Below are positions 56,289 through 64,000 of a stretch of DNA of 64,000 nt, piece after piece (the first letter of the stretch is position 1; every line of letters starts with the position of its first letter). The notes under the pieces are model-generated. The model was not told where the DNA came from, did no database searches, and worked only from the letters and a program-made list of their open reading frames with translations. The stretch comes from Sulfitobacter alexandrii (GTDB taxonomy: Bacteria; Pseudomonadota; Alphaproteobacteria; Rhodobacterales; Rhodobacteraceae): assembly GCF_001886735.1 (NCBI RefSeq), contig NZ_CP018076.1, positions 3,224,001 through 3,288,000 on the forward strand. The letters are read 5' to 3'. The translations under genes were made by a program, and so were the position numbers.

Positions 56289-57473
56289 ATGATTGCTTTT
56301 TTCGATGCAGGCCGCAAGAAGCTGCGGCTGCTGTTGCTGCCGCTGTTTGCCTTGATCCTCGCCGCCTGCGAGCCGATCGCCATGGGCGGCATCGCCAACA
56401 GCGGCGGGCCGAAGGTGGACACCAGTGCGCCGATCCCCGTGGCGCTGCTGGTGCCCCGAGGCGGGTCCGCCAGCGACAATCTGCTGGCGCAGAACCTCGA
56501 GAATGCGGCCCGGCTCGCCATTCGCGACCTTGACGGTGTGCAGGTGGACCTGCGGGTCTACGGCACCGCGGGCAATGCGGGCACTGCCGCCAGCATGGCC
56601 GCTCAGGCCGTGAACGAAGGGGCCAAGATCATCCTTGGCCCGGTCTATGCGGAATCCGCCAACGCGGCGGGTGTCGCCGTCGCATCTCAGGGGGTGAACG
56701 TGCTGTCGTTCTCCAACAACCCGACCATCGCCGGCGGCAACGTCTTCGTTCTCGGGCCGACCTTCGACACGACGGCGAACCGTCTGGTGGGCTATGCCAA
56801 GCGCACCGGGAAGGACCGCATCGTGGTCGTCAGCGGGCAGGACGTGGCGGGCCAACTGGGCCGCACCGCCATCGAGCGGGCCATCGCCGCCAACGGCGCA
56901 ACCCTCGCAGGCAGCGTCGACTATGCGCTGAGCCAGGAATCGGTGATCGCGTCGATCCCGCGGGTCAAGGCCGCGGTCGAAGGCGGCAATGCCAATGCCG
57001 TGTTCCTCACGACCTCGTCCGCCAGTGCCCTGCCGTTGTTCGCGCAGCTCCTGCCCGAGGCCGGCATCCAGGGCCCCGCTACCCAGTACATCGGCCTGAC
57101 CCGCTGGGACATCCCGCCGGCCACGCTGGCACTGCCCGGCGTTCAGGGCGGCTGGTTTGCGCTGCCCGACCCCGGCGCCACGGGCGTTTTCCGGCAGAAG
57201 TACAGCGCGGCCTACGGGTCGGAGCCGCATCCGCTGGCCGGGCTCGCCTTTGACGGCATCGCGGCGATCGGCGCATTGGCCAAGACCGGCAAGTCGTCGG
57301 CCCTGTCCGGCGCGTCGCTGACGCAAGGGGCCGGGTTCCGGGGCGCTTCGGGCATCTTCCGTCTGAACCGCGACGGCACCAACGACCGCGGGCTGGCCGT
57401 GGCCACCATCCGCAACCAGCAGGTCGTCGTGATCGACGCCGCGCCGCAGGCCTTCGGCGGCGCAGGTTTCTGA
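56289..57473 (+). CDS. LpoA-like penicillin-binding protein activator lipoprotein
   Basis: 394 aa. A lipobox ALILAAC (Cys27) marks an outer-membrane lipoprotein. The remainder is a type I periplasmic-binding fold (PIPVALLVPRGGSASDNLLAQNLENAARLAIRDL...ILGPVYAESANAAGVAVASQGVNVLSFSNN), like the C-terminal domain of LpoA that activates PBP1A. It lacks the N-terminal TPR domain of enterobacterial LpoA. Divergent from rsmI, the same neighbourhood as lpoA (yraM) in E. coli. Confidence 0.9.
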   Translation: MIAFFDAGRKKLRLLLLPLFALILAACEPIAMGGIANSGGPKVDTSAPIPVALLVPRGGSASDNLLAQNLENAARLAIRDLDGVQVDLRVYGTAGNAGTAASMAAQAVNEGAKIILGPVYAESANAAGVAVASQGVNVLSFSNNPTIAGGNVFVLGPTFDTTANRLVGYAKRTGKDRIVVVSGQDVAGQLGRTAIERAIAANGATLAGSVDYALSQESVIASIPRVKAAVEGGNANAVFLTTSSASALPLFAQLLPEAGIQGPATQYIGLTRWDIPPATLALPGVQGGWFALPDPGATGVFRQKYSAAYGSEPHPLAGLAFDGIAAIGALAKTGKSSALSGASLTQGAGFRGASGIFRLNRDGTNDRGLAVATIRNQQVVVIDAAPQAFGGAGF

Positions 57474-57480
57474 CCCCGAA

Positions 57481-60261
57481 GTGTCCGTGACACTGACTGC
57501 ACCAGCCACGGGCGCGGACACCGATCCGCGCCTGATCTGCGCGCCGGAACTGATCTTCGACGCCCCTGCCGTGCGCGCGGCGCTGGAAGACGTCTGCGCG
57601 TCGGCGGAGCCAGCCGCACGCCGGGCCGCCGCCGTCGACGTGCTGCGCAAGGCACAGGATCGCGGCCGGGCAGAAATCGCGCAGGGGTTCGCGGCCGCCC
57701 CGTTCGATGCGCGGGGCATGACACGCGCCTACACCTACCTGACGGACCACCTCGTGACCGCCGCGCTGGATGTCGCGACCCGCTATCTGCACCCCAATCC
57801 GAACCCGACCGATGGCGAACGCCTGTCGGTCATCGGGGTCGGAGGCTACGGACGCGGCGAGATGGCGCCCTTCTCGGACGTCGACCTGCTTTTCCTCATT
57901 CCCTACAAGGCCACGGCCTGGACCGAGAGCGTGGTGGAAAGCATGCTCTACATCCTCTGGGACATGAAGATGAAGGTGGGGCACGCCACACGGACCGTGC
58001 GCGACTGCATCCGGCTGGGGGCGGAGGATTTTACCATCCAGACCGCCCTTCTGGAACACCGCCACGTGGCCGGAGACCCCACGTTGGCAGCAACGCTGGA
58101 CGAGAAACTGTCGAGCGAGCTTTTTACCGGCAAGGGGCGCGATTTCATCGAGGCCAAGCTGGAAGAGCGCGACAAGCGGCACCTCAAGCAGGGCCAGCGG
58201 TACGTGGTGGAGCCCAACGTCAAGGAAGGCAAAGGCGGCTTGCGCGATCTTCATTCGCTCTTCTGGATCGCCAAGCTGATCTACCACGTCGACCGGGTGT
58301 CGGACCTCGTCGACAGGGGCGTCTTTCGTCCGGACGAGTACAAGACCTTCCGCGAGGCGGAGGATTTTCTCTGGGCGGTGCGTGGGCATCTGCACCTGCT
58401 GGCAGGCCGCGCGACCGAGCAGCTGACCTTCGACGTCCAGGTGCAGGTGGCGGAGGCGATGGGATACCAGGACACGAGCGGCCGACGCGGGGTCGAGGTG
58501 TTCATGCAGGCGTATTTCCGTCATGCCACGGCCGTTGGCGATCTCACACGCATCTTCCTGTCGAGCCTCGAGGCGATCCACGTCAAGGCGGAGCCGCTGC
58601 TGGAGCGGTTCTTTCGCCGCCGTCCCAAGATCAAGGAAGGCTACGAGGTGGTGCACAACCGGATCGCCATCTCCGATGACAAGGCGTTCCTTTCCGACAA
58701 GCTGAACATGCTGCGCATCTTCGAGGAGGGGCTGCGCACCGGGATGCTCATCCACCCGGACGCCATGCGCCTGATCAAGGCAAATCTGCATCTCATCGAC
58801 GACGAGCTGCGCGAGACGCCCGAGGCACAGCGGATCTTCTTCGACCTGCTGCTGAAGCACGGCAACCCCGAACGCGCGCTGCGGCGGATGAACGAACTGG
58901 GTGTTCTTGCCGCGTTCATTCCCGAGTTCGAACCGATCGTCGCGATGATGCAGTTCAACATGTATCACAGCTACACCGTGGACGAGCACACGATCCAGTG
59001 CATCGCCAACCTCGCCCGGATCGAGAAACAGGAACTGGTCGAGGAGCTTCCCGTCGCGTCCTCCATCCTCAAGCGAGGGGTGAACCGCAAGGTGATCTAC
59101 ACCGCCCTGCTGCTTCATGACATCGCCAAGGGCCGGCCGGAGGATCACTCCGTCCTCGGAGCCAAGATGGCGCGCAAGATCGCGCCCCGGCTGGGCCTGT
59201 CGCGCGCGGACGTGGACACCGTCGAATGGCTGGTACGCTATCACCTGCTGATGTCGGACATGGCGCAGAAGCGCGACATCGCTGATCCCCGTACCGTGCG
59301 TGACTTTGCCAAGGCGGTCCAGACGGTGCGCCGGCTGGATCTGCTGTGCGTGCTCACGGTCTGCGACATTCGCGGGGTCGGGCCGAACACCTGGAACAAC
59401 TGGAAGGCGGTGCTGATCCGGGCCCTCTACCGGCAGACCAAGCGCGGCCTTCAGACGGGGCTGGAGGACATCAATCGCGAAAACCGGGGGGCCGAGGCCC
59501 GCAAGGCGTTGTCCGAGGCGCTGTCGGACTGGCCCGCGAAGGATCTGAAAGCCGAAAAGGCGCGCCATTATCCCCCGTACTGGCAGGGGCTGCACGTGAC
59601 CGCCCACGTGGCATTCGCGAACATGCTCCGTGACATCGACGACGGCGAGGTGCGCATCGACCTGCATCCCGACGAAGACCGCGACGCCACCCGCGCCTGT
59701 TTCGTCATGGCGGACCATCCGGGCATCTTCTCGCGGTTGGCCGGTGCGCTTGCGCTGGTCGGGGCCAACGTGGTGGACGCGCGCAGCTACACCACGAAGG
59801 ACGGTTTCGTGACAGATGCCTTCTGGATCCAGGATGCCGATGGCAATGCCTACGAGGCGGCCAAGCTGCCACGGCTTCGCCAGATGATCGCCAAGACCCT
59901 GCGGGGCGAGGTCGTCGCCCGCGATGCGCTGAAATCCCGCGACAAGGTCAAGAAACGGGAAAAGGCGTTCCGCGTACCTACCTCGATAACCTTCGACAAC
60001 GAAGGCTCGGAAATCTACACGATCATCGAGGTCGACACCCGCGACCGGCCGGGCCTGCTCTATGATCTGACGCGAACCCTTGCCGCGGCCAATGTCTACA
60101 TCGCCAATGCCGTGATCGCGACCTACGGGGCGCAGGTGGTCGACACCTTCTACGTCAAGGATATGTTCGGCCTGAAATACCACACGGTTTCAAAGCAGAA
60201 GATGCTTGAAAAGCGTCTGCGCGAGGCGATCGCGGACGGCGCGGAACGCGCGGACAAATAG
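57481..60261 (+). CDS. glnD: Bifunctional PII uridylyltransferase / uridylyl-removing enzyme
   Basis: Nitrogen sensor that modifies PII proteins according to glutamine. 926 aa, GTG start 7 bp after the previous stop. Nucleotidyltransferase motif GVGGYGRGEMAPFSDVDLLF (119-138), an HD domain (VDEHTIQ...IYTALLLHDIAKG...RYHLLMSDMAQKRD), and two C-terminal ACT domains (FVMADHPGIFSRLAGALALVG; VDTRDRPGLLYDLTRTLAAAN) that bind glutamine. Complete by all landmarks. Confidence 0.97.
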   Translation: MSVTLTAPATGADTDPRLICAPELIFDAPAVRAALEDVCASAEPAARRAAAVDVLRKAQDRGRAEIAQGFAAAPFDARGMTRAYTYLTDHLVTAALDVATRYLHPNPNPTDGERLSVIGVGGYGRGEMAPFSDVDLLFLIPYKATAWTESVVESMLYILWDMKMKVGHATRTVRDCIRLGAEDFTIQTALLEHRHVAGDPTLAATLDEKLSSELFTGKGRDFIEAKLEERDKRHLKQGQRYVVEPNVKEGKGGLRDLHSLFWIAKLIYHVDRVSDLVDRGVFRPDEYKTFREAEDFLWAVRGHLHLLAGRATEQLTFDVQVQVAEAMGYQDTSGRRGVEVFMQAYFRHATAVGDLTRIFLSSLEAIHVKAEPLLERFFRRRPKIKEGYEVVHNRIAISDDKAFLSDKLNMLRIFEEGLRTGMLIHPDAMRLIKANLHLIDDELRETPEAQRIFFDLLLKHGNPERALRRMNELGVLAAFIPEFEPIVAMMQFNMYHSYTVDEHTIQCIANLARIEKQELVEELPVASSILKRGVNRKVIYTALLLHDIAKGRPEDHSVLGAKMARKIAPRLGLSRADVDTVEWLVRYHLLMSDMAQKRDIADPRTVRDFAKAVQTVRRLDLLCVLTVCDIRGVGPNTWNNWKAVLIRALYRQTKRGLQTGLEDINRENRGAEARKALSEALSDWPAKDLKAEKARHYPPYWQGLHVTAHVAFANMLRDIDDGEVRIDLHPDEDRDATRACFVMADHPGIFSRLAGALALVGANVVDARSYTTKDGFVTDAFWIQDADGNAYEAAKLPRLRQMIAKTLRGEVVARDALKSRDKVKKREKAFRVPTSITFDNEGSEIYTIIEVDTRDRPGLLYDLTRTLAAANVYIANAVIATYGAQVVDTFYVKDMFGLKYHTVSKQKMLEKRLREAIADGAERADK

Positions 60262-60381
60262 CACCGCGACCGGGCGGCGGAGCGCCTGCGGAAAATCTGC
60301 ACGACTGCTGCACGAGCGGCCCCATTGCGCGGTGGGCCTGCAGGGGATAGGCAGCGTGCAGCGCAATTCTCCGAGGCCAAC

Positions 60382-61923
60382 ATGAAACCCATCCGCCTTA
60401 TGTCCGGCTTCTTTACCGTGGGGGTGTGGACCCTGCTCAGCCGCATTCTGGGGTTCCTGCGCGAGGTGCTGCTGCTGTCCCTGATCGGTCCGGGTCCGGT
60501 CATGGATGCCTTTGTCGCCGCCTTCCGCCTGCCCAACATGTTCCGACGGTTCTTTGCCGAAGGCGCCTTCAACGCGGCCTTCGTGCCCATGTTCGCCAAG
60601 AAGCTGGAAGGAGAGGAAGGCGCGGGGCGGTTTGCCCGCGATGCCTTCAACGGGTTGGGCATGGTGGTCCTGATCCTTACCGGACTGGGCATGGTCTTCA
60701 TGCCCGCGCTGGTCTGGGCAACGGCCGAAGGTTTCACCGGCGATTCCCGTTTCGACATGACGGTGGATTTCGGCCGGATCGTCTTTCCCTACATCCTGTG
60801 CATGTCGCTTTCGGCGCTGTTCTCGGGCATCCTGAACGCCACGGGGCGTTTCGCCGTGGCGGCGGCGGCGCCGGTCCTGTTGAACATCTTCGTCATCGCG
60901 GCGATGACCACCGCCGCCGCGATCGGCGGCACGGTCGTGAACTGGCTGGTCTGGTCCATCCCGGTCGCGGGGATCGCCCAGCTTGCCCTGACGTGGCGGG
61001 CGGCCGCGCAGGCCGGCTTCGCGCTTGGGCCCGCTTGGCCCAGATGGACCCCCGACATGCGCAACATGATCGTCATCGCCCTGCCGGCCGCGCTGGCCTC
61101 GGGTGTCATGCAGATCAACCTCGTGGTCGGCCAGCTGGTGGCCAGCCAATACGACAGCGCGGTTTCATGGCTCTTCGCCGCCGACCGGCTGTACCAGCTG
61201 CCGCTTGGCGTGGTGGGCATCGCCGTGGGCGTCGTCCTGCTGCCCGACCTGTCGCGCCGCCTGCGGGCCGGGGATGACGCGGGCGCGCGCGGTGCGCTCA
61301 GCCGCGCGGCCGAGATCTCGCTCGCGCTAACCATCCCGTCCGCCGTAGCGCTCGTGGTCGTGCCGCTGGCGCTGGTCACGGTGCTGTTCCAGCGCGGCGC
61401 GTCCGACGTGGACGACAGCGCCGCCATCGCCACGGCGGTGACGATCTACGGGCTCGGCCTGCCCGCCTTCGTCCTGCAGAAGATCCTGCAGCCGATCTAC
61501 TTCGCCCGCGAAGATACCCGGCGGCCTTTCTATTTCGCCCTCGTGGCAATGGTGGTGAACGCCGTTCTCGCGATCGGGCTTGCGCCACTGGTCGGATGGA
61601 TCTCGCCGGCCATCGCGGCCACGGTCGCGGGTTGGGTGATGTTCGCCTGTCTGGCCATCGGGGTCCGCAGCTACGGCGAGGCGGCGAAATTCGACAGCCG
61701 CTTCCACGGCAGGATCTGGCGGATACTGGCGGCGTCGGCGGTGATGGGGGTGTGCCTCTGGGCCGCGAACGTCGCGTTCCAGCCGTTTCTCGGCATTCCG
61801 TGGTGGCGCGGTCTGACGCTGGTGGTCCTGATCCTCGTGGGCATCGTCAGCTACTTCGGCATCGGCCACCTGATCGGCGCCTTCAGGCTCTCGGAATTCA
61901 GACGTGCCCTGCGCCGCGGGTGA
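60382..61923 (+). CDS. murJ: Lipid II flippase MurJ
   Basis: 513 aa, about 14 membrane helices. MKPIRLMSGFFTVGVWTLLSRILGFLREVLLLSLIGPGPVMDAFVAAFRLPNMFRRFFAEGAFNAAFVP is the family N-terminus, with the Arg residues of the central cavity (SRxLGxxRE, PNxxRRxFAEGA). Moves lipid II across the inner membrane for wall synthesis. 120 bp after glnD; glnD-murJ order is typical of alphaproteobacteria. Confidence 0.97.
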   Translation: MKPIRLMSGFFTVGVWTLLSRILGFLREVLLLSLIGPGPVMDAFVAAFRLPNMFRRFFAEGAFNAAFVPMFAKKLEGEEGAGRFARDAFNGLGMVVLILTGLGMVFMPALVWATAEGFTGDSRFDMTVDFGRIVFPYILCMSLSALFSGILNATGRFAVAAAAPVLLNIFVIAAMTTAAAIGGTVVNWLVWSIPVAGIAQLALTWRAAAQAGFALGPAWPRWTPDMRNMIVIALPAALASGVMQINLVVGQLVASQYDSAVSWLFAADRLYQLPLGVVGIAVGVVLLPDLSRRLRAGDDAGARGALSRAAEISLALTIPSAVALVVVPLALVTVLFQRGASDVDDSAAIATAVTIYGLGLPAFVLQKILQPIYFAREDTRRPFYFALVAMVVNAVLAIGLAPLVGWISPAIAATVAGWVMFACLAIGVRSYGEAAKFDSRFHGRIWRILAASAVMGVCLWAANVAFQPFLGIPWWRGLTLVVLILVGIVSYFGIGHLIGAFRLSEFRRALRRG

Positions 61924-61928
61924 GCAGC

Positions 61929-61955
61929 CCCCGCTTCTTTATGCCAAAAATACTC
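61929..61955 (+). repeat. 27-nt intergenic element, copy 2
   Basis: Begins CCCCGCTTCTTTATG and ends AAATACTC, starting 6 bp after the murJ stop codon and ending 20 bp before the convergent rhomboid-like gene. Matches copy 1 (12716-12742) at 25 of 27 bases. Confidence 0.8.
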
Positions 61956-61974
61956 CAATCCGGAGGTGCAGCCC

Positions 61975-62661
61975 TCACCGCCGCCTGAGACCAGCGCGCA
62001 TCCGCGCCCATTCGCCCGGCGCCAACAGGAAACACAGGGCGAAACCGCAGAAAAACCCGGCAAGCTCGGCCACCCAGAGCATCCCGACCTCGAAGAAGAC
62101 CCCCCAGATCAGTTGCAGCCCCATCAGCATTCCGATGAGAGAGAACGCCCGCGCCTGCTGTGCGCCGGTTCCCGCCAGCGACCGCCACAACACGAAGGAA
62201 TAGGCCCCGATCAGCCCGTAGACATTGGGATAGGCGCCGGTCAGCCACATCGGGTCGTTTAGGAGCAGTCCATAGACGATCGCGCCACCGACCCCGGAAA
62301 GCACGAAGATGACGGCGAAAGCGGCCTGCCCCATCACCTCGGCCACCATCTTGCCCAGCGCGAGAAGCAGCACGACGGCAAAGATGCCGTGCGTGAAGCT
62401 GAGATGGACGAACGGATAACTGACCAGCCGAACCAGTTCGGACGGCGGGAACCTTCCGTTCGCGACCATCCAGTCGAATATCTGCCCGGAAAAGCCGTAG
62501 TCACGGATCAGACCCAGCCGCCAGCCCACCGCACCGGGACCGCCGATCAGTCCGGCCTCGCCAAGGCTCAGGCCCGCCTCGATGCCGGCGATGGCAAGAA
62601 AGAACAGGATCACGACCGGGGGCATCGGGTTTACCGGGGGCTGGAAATCGGGTGCGGACAT
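61975..62661 (-). CDS. Rhomboid-fold membrane protein lacking the catalytic residues
   Basis: 228 aa, AAGGAG upstream of the chosen start MSAPDFQPPVNPM. Six helices with the rhomboid topology: long L1 loop, FVHLSFTHGIFAVVLLLALG (helix 2), YGLIGAYSFVLW (helix 4) and VAELAGFFCGFAL (helix 6). Aligned by eye with GlpG, the nucleophile Ser of GLSG is Ile151, the His of AHxxG is Glu199, and the oxyanion Asn of HxxxN is Ala94. It is therefore expected to be a non-proteolytic rhomboid-like protein, perhaps a membrane chaperone or adaptor. Confidence 0.85.
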   Translation of the reverse strand: MSAPDFQPPVNPMPPVVILFFLAIAGIEAGLSLGEAGLIGGPGAVGWRLGLIRDYGFSGQIFDWMVANGRFPPSELVRLVSYPFVHLSFTHGIFAVVLLLALGKMVAEVMGQAAFAVIFVLSGVGGAIVYGLLLNDPMWLTGAYPNVYGLIGAYSFVLWRSLAGTGAQQARAFSLIGMLMGLQLIWGVFFEVGMLWVAELAGFFCGFALCFLLAPGEWARMRAGLRRR

Positions 62662-62734
62662 GGGCGCTCCTTGACGGCATTGGCCCCCATGAGTAAGCCG
62701 TGGCCACCGCCATTTCCAGCCCCGGAGGTCATCC

Positions 62735-63754
62735 ATGTCCCAGACAAGCTTTGCGCCGCGCGTATTTTCCGGGATCCAGCCGTCGGGCGGCCTGACGCTG
62801 GGCAACTACCTCGGTGCGATCAAGCGGTTCGTGTCGATGCAGGACGAGGCCTACGAGACGATCTACTGCATGGTGGACCTGCACGCGATCACGGCAAAAT
62901 TCCTCGAGCCGGACGTGCTGCGCCGCAACACCCGCGAGCTGGCGGCGGGCTTCATCGCAAGCGGCATCTCGCCCGAGAAATCCATCCTGATCAACCAGTC
63001 GCAGGTGCCTGAACACGCGCAGCTGGCCTGGATCTTCAACTGCGTGGCGCGGATGGGCTGGATGGGTCGCATGACGCAGTGGAAGGACAAGGCCGGCAAG
63101 AACGCGGAAGCCGCGTCGCTGGGCCTGTTCGCCTACCCCGCGCTGATGGCCGCCGACATCCTGATCTACCACGCGACGCACGTGCCCGTTGGCGAGGACC
63201 AGAAGCAGCACCTCGAGCTGACACGCGACATCGCGGCCAAGTTCAACCACGACTATGGCGTCGATTTCTTTCCGCTGACCGAACCGGTGATCGAAGGCGC
63301 GGCCACCCGGGTCATGTCGCTGCGCGATGGCTCCAAGAAAATGAGCAAATCCGATCCCTCGGATGCGAGCCGTATCAACATGACCGACGACGCCGACGCG
63401 ATCGCCAAGAAGATCCGCAAGGCCAAGACGGACCCGGACGCCCTGCCCTCCGATCCCGAAGGTCTGAAGGACCGCCCCGAAGCCCGCAACCTCGTCAACA
63501 TCTACGCCGGCCTGTCGGAGCAGACGGTGGCGGAGGTCCTGTCAGAGGTCGGCGGTCAGCAATTCGGCACCTTCAAGCCGCGGCTTGCCGATCTTGCCGT
63601 GGCCAAGCTGGCGCCCATCTCTTCGGAGATGGCGCGATTGATGGGCGAACCGGACGAGATCGACCGCATTCTTGCACGCGGTGCCGAACAGGCCCGCGAG
63701 ATCACCGCACCCATCCTCAAGAAGACGTACGACATCATCGGCATGGTGGGCTGA
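62735..63754 (+). CDS. trpS: Tryptophanyl-tRNA synthetase
   Basis: 339 aa class I synthetase. HIGH-equivalent in [17 protein letters not shown], tryptophan and ATP site residues in [18 protein letters not shown], and KMSKS at 202-206 ([13 protein letters not shown]). Normal length for bacterial TrpRS. Confidence 0.97.
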   Translation: MSQTSFAPRVFSGIQPSGGLTLGNYLGAIKRFVSMQDEAYETIYCMVDLHAITAKFLEPDVLRRNTRELAAGFIASGISPEKSILINQSQVPEHAQLAWIFNCVARMGWMGRMTQWKDKAGKNAEAASLGLFAYPALMAADILIYHATHVPVGEDQKQHLELTRDIAAKFNHDYGVDFFPLTEPVIEGAATRVMSLRDGSKKMSKSDPSDASRINMTDDADAIAKKIRKAKTDPDALPSDPEGLKDRPEARNLVNIYAGLSEQTVAEVLSEVGGQQFGTFKPRLADLAVAKLAPISSEMARLMGEPDEIDRILARGAEQAREITAPILKKTYDIIGMVG

Positions 63755-63762
63755 CATTTCTG

Positions 63763-63801
63763 CCGTGGATCAAACCCAAGGTTCCTTAAATTGATCCACG
63801 G
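63763..63801. repeat. 11-bp perfect inverted repeat between trpS and the next gene
   Basis: CCGTGGATCAA and TTGATCCACGG flank a 17-nt AT-rich spacer that itself contains AAGG-TT-CCTT. No T-tract follows. It may be a terminator-like structure for trpS or an operator for the downstream secreted protein gene, whose start is about 40 bp away. Confidence 0.5.
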
Positions 63802-63842
63802 TGTTAGCCTCTCGCGGTAGCAAGTCATCTCCGGGAGCAGCC

Positions 63843-64000
63843 ATGCCGACGATCGTCAGTGATTACACCGCCATCCTGTCAGATTCGAGCTGGTCGGGGG
63901 AACCGGGCACGCCCACCGTGGTCACCTATTCGTTCGAGGCGGTCGCACAGGATTACCTGGCTGGGGCAGGCTATTCGCAGGAATATCTCGACAGTTTCCA
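63843..64000 (+). CDS. Partial CDS: probable secreted M10/RTX-type protein (N-terminus only)
   Basis: An ATG preceded by GGGAG opens 52 codons that run off the window: MPTIVSDYTAILSDSSWSG, then GTPTVVTYSFEAVAQDYLAGAG. The opening Ser/Tyr-rich stretch with a VTYSF motif resembles the N-terminus of serralysin-like M10 metalloproteases and other type I-secreted proteins, which lack a cleavable signal peptide. The assignment is tentative because the zinc site and repeats would lie outside the window. Confidence 0.5.
   Translation, partial: MPTIVSDYTAILSDSSWSGEPGTPTVVTYSFEAVAQDYLAGAGYSQEYLDSF

Noticed and set aside
57079..60183. A 1034-codon open frame antisense to glnD
   Set aside because: It lies opposite a complete glnD with all domains. 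Long antisense frames are common in GC-rich DNA because stop codons are rare; its translation is His/Arg/Gly-rich without domains.

Overview
This 64 kb window is a GC-rich, gene-dense chromosomal stretch. It most likely comes from an alphaproteobacterium of the Rhodobacteraceae (Roseobacter group). The indications are gene content and order: a COQ9-family ubiquinone protein, a DUF1013/TrcR-type regulator, a second-type RpoH sigma factor, a membrane-anchored cytochrome c next to prephenate dehydratase, a bioMNY-type ECF biotin transporter, DUF1244 and YtoQ families, a small SRP RNA near dnaX, and an uninterrupted mreB-mreC-mreD-mrdA-rodA cluster. No tRNA, rRNA, CRISPR array, insertion sequence, prophage or integration module was found. 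Almost everything looks like vertically inherited housekeeping DNA.

Layout. 1-3.7 kb: yejA-yejB-yejE oligopeptide/microcin C-type ABC importer (minus strand, yejE cut by the window edge). 3.8-7.2 kb: anchored cytochrome c, pheA, and a small membrane protein followed by a PepSY-TM protein. 7.3-13.4 kb: SRPBCC protein, nudC, SRP RNA with its own promoter and hairpin, a YpfJ-type metalloprotease, DUF202 protein, then dnaX-ybaB-recR. 13.5-17.7 kb: ornithine decarboxylase with a structured leader, a membrane EEP-family protein, TrcR, a secreted RNase T2. 17.7-23.1 kb: quinone reductase, then an acyl-CoA ligase/thiolase pair on the plus strand that converges on the bioM-bioN-bioY transporter on the minus strand. 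23.1-27.8 kb: coq9, rpsU, an Lrp regulator divergent from alanine dehydrogenase, mscL, a GST and ytoQ. 27.8-36 kb: pheS-yrhK-pheT, catalase, rpmI-rplT, pyk. 36-43.8 kb: DUF1244, VOC protein and the cell-shape cluster, ending in a frameshifted hydroxyacid dehydrogenase. 43.8-49.6 kb: M3 peptidase, coaBC-dut-moeB, rpoH. 49.6-64 kb: cobU-cobC-like pair, GST, comM, hydrolase, rsmI-yraN-gshB, an LpoA-like lipoprotein, glnD-murJ, a rhomboid fold without catalytic residues, trpS, and the first codons of a probable secreted RTX/M10-type protein.

Functional groupings. Envelope growth is well represented (MreBCD, PBP2, RodA, MurJ, LpoA-like protein). Translation and replication genes are spread through the window (PheST, TrpS, S21, L20, L35, RsmI, DnaX, RecR, ComM). 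The main points for a second look are: the ligase/thiolase/BioYNM neighbourhood, which resembles the biotin-linked yhfTSU group of Bacillus, with a thiolase lacking two conserved active-site residues; a rhomboid-like protein in which Ser, His and Asn of the active site are all replaced; a one-base deletion in a C run that breaks a GhrA-type gene; an RNase T2 with Gln at the catalytic Glu position; and a 27-nt intergenic element present twice. No wholly new multi-gene system is evident.
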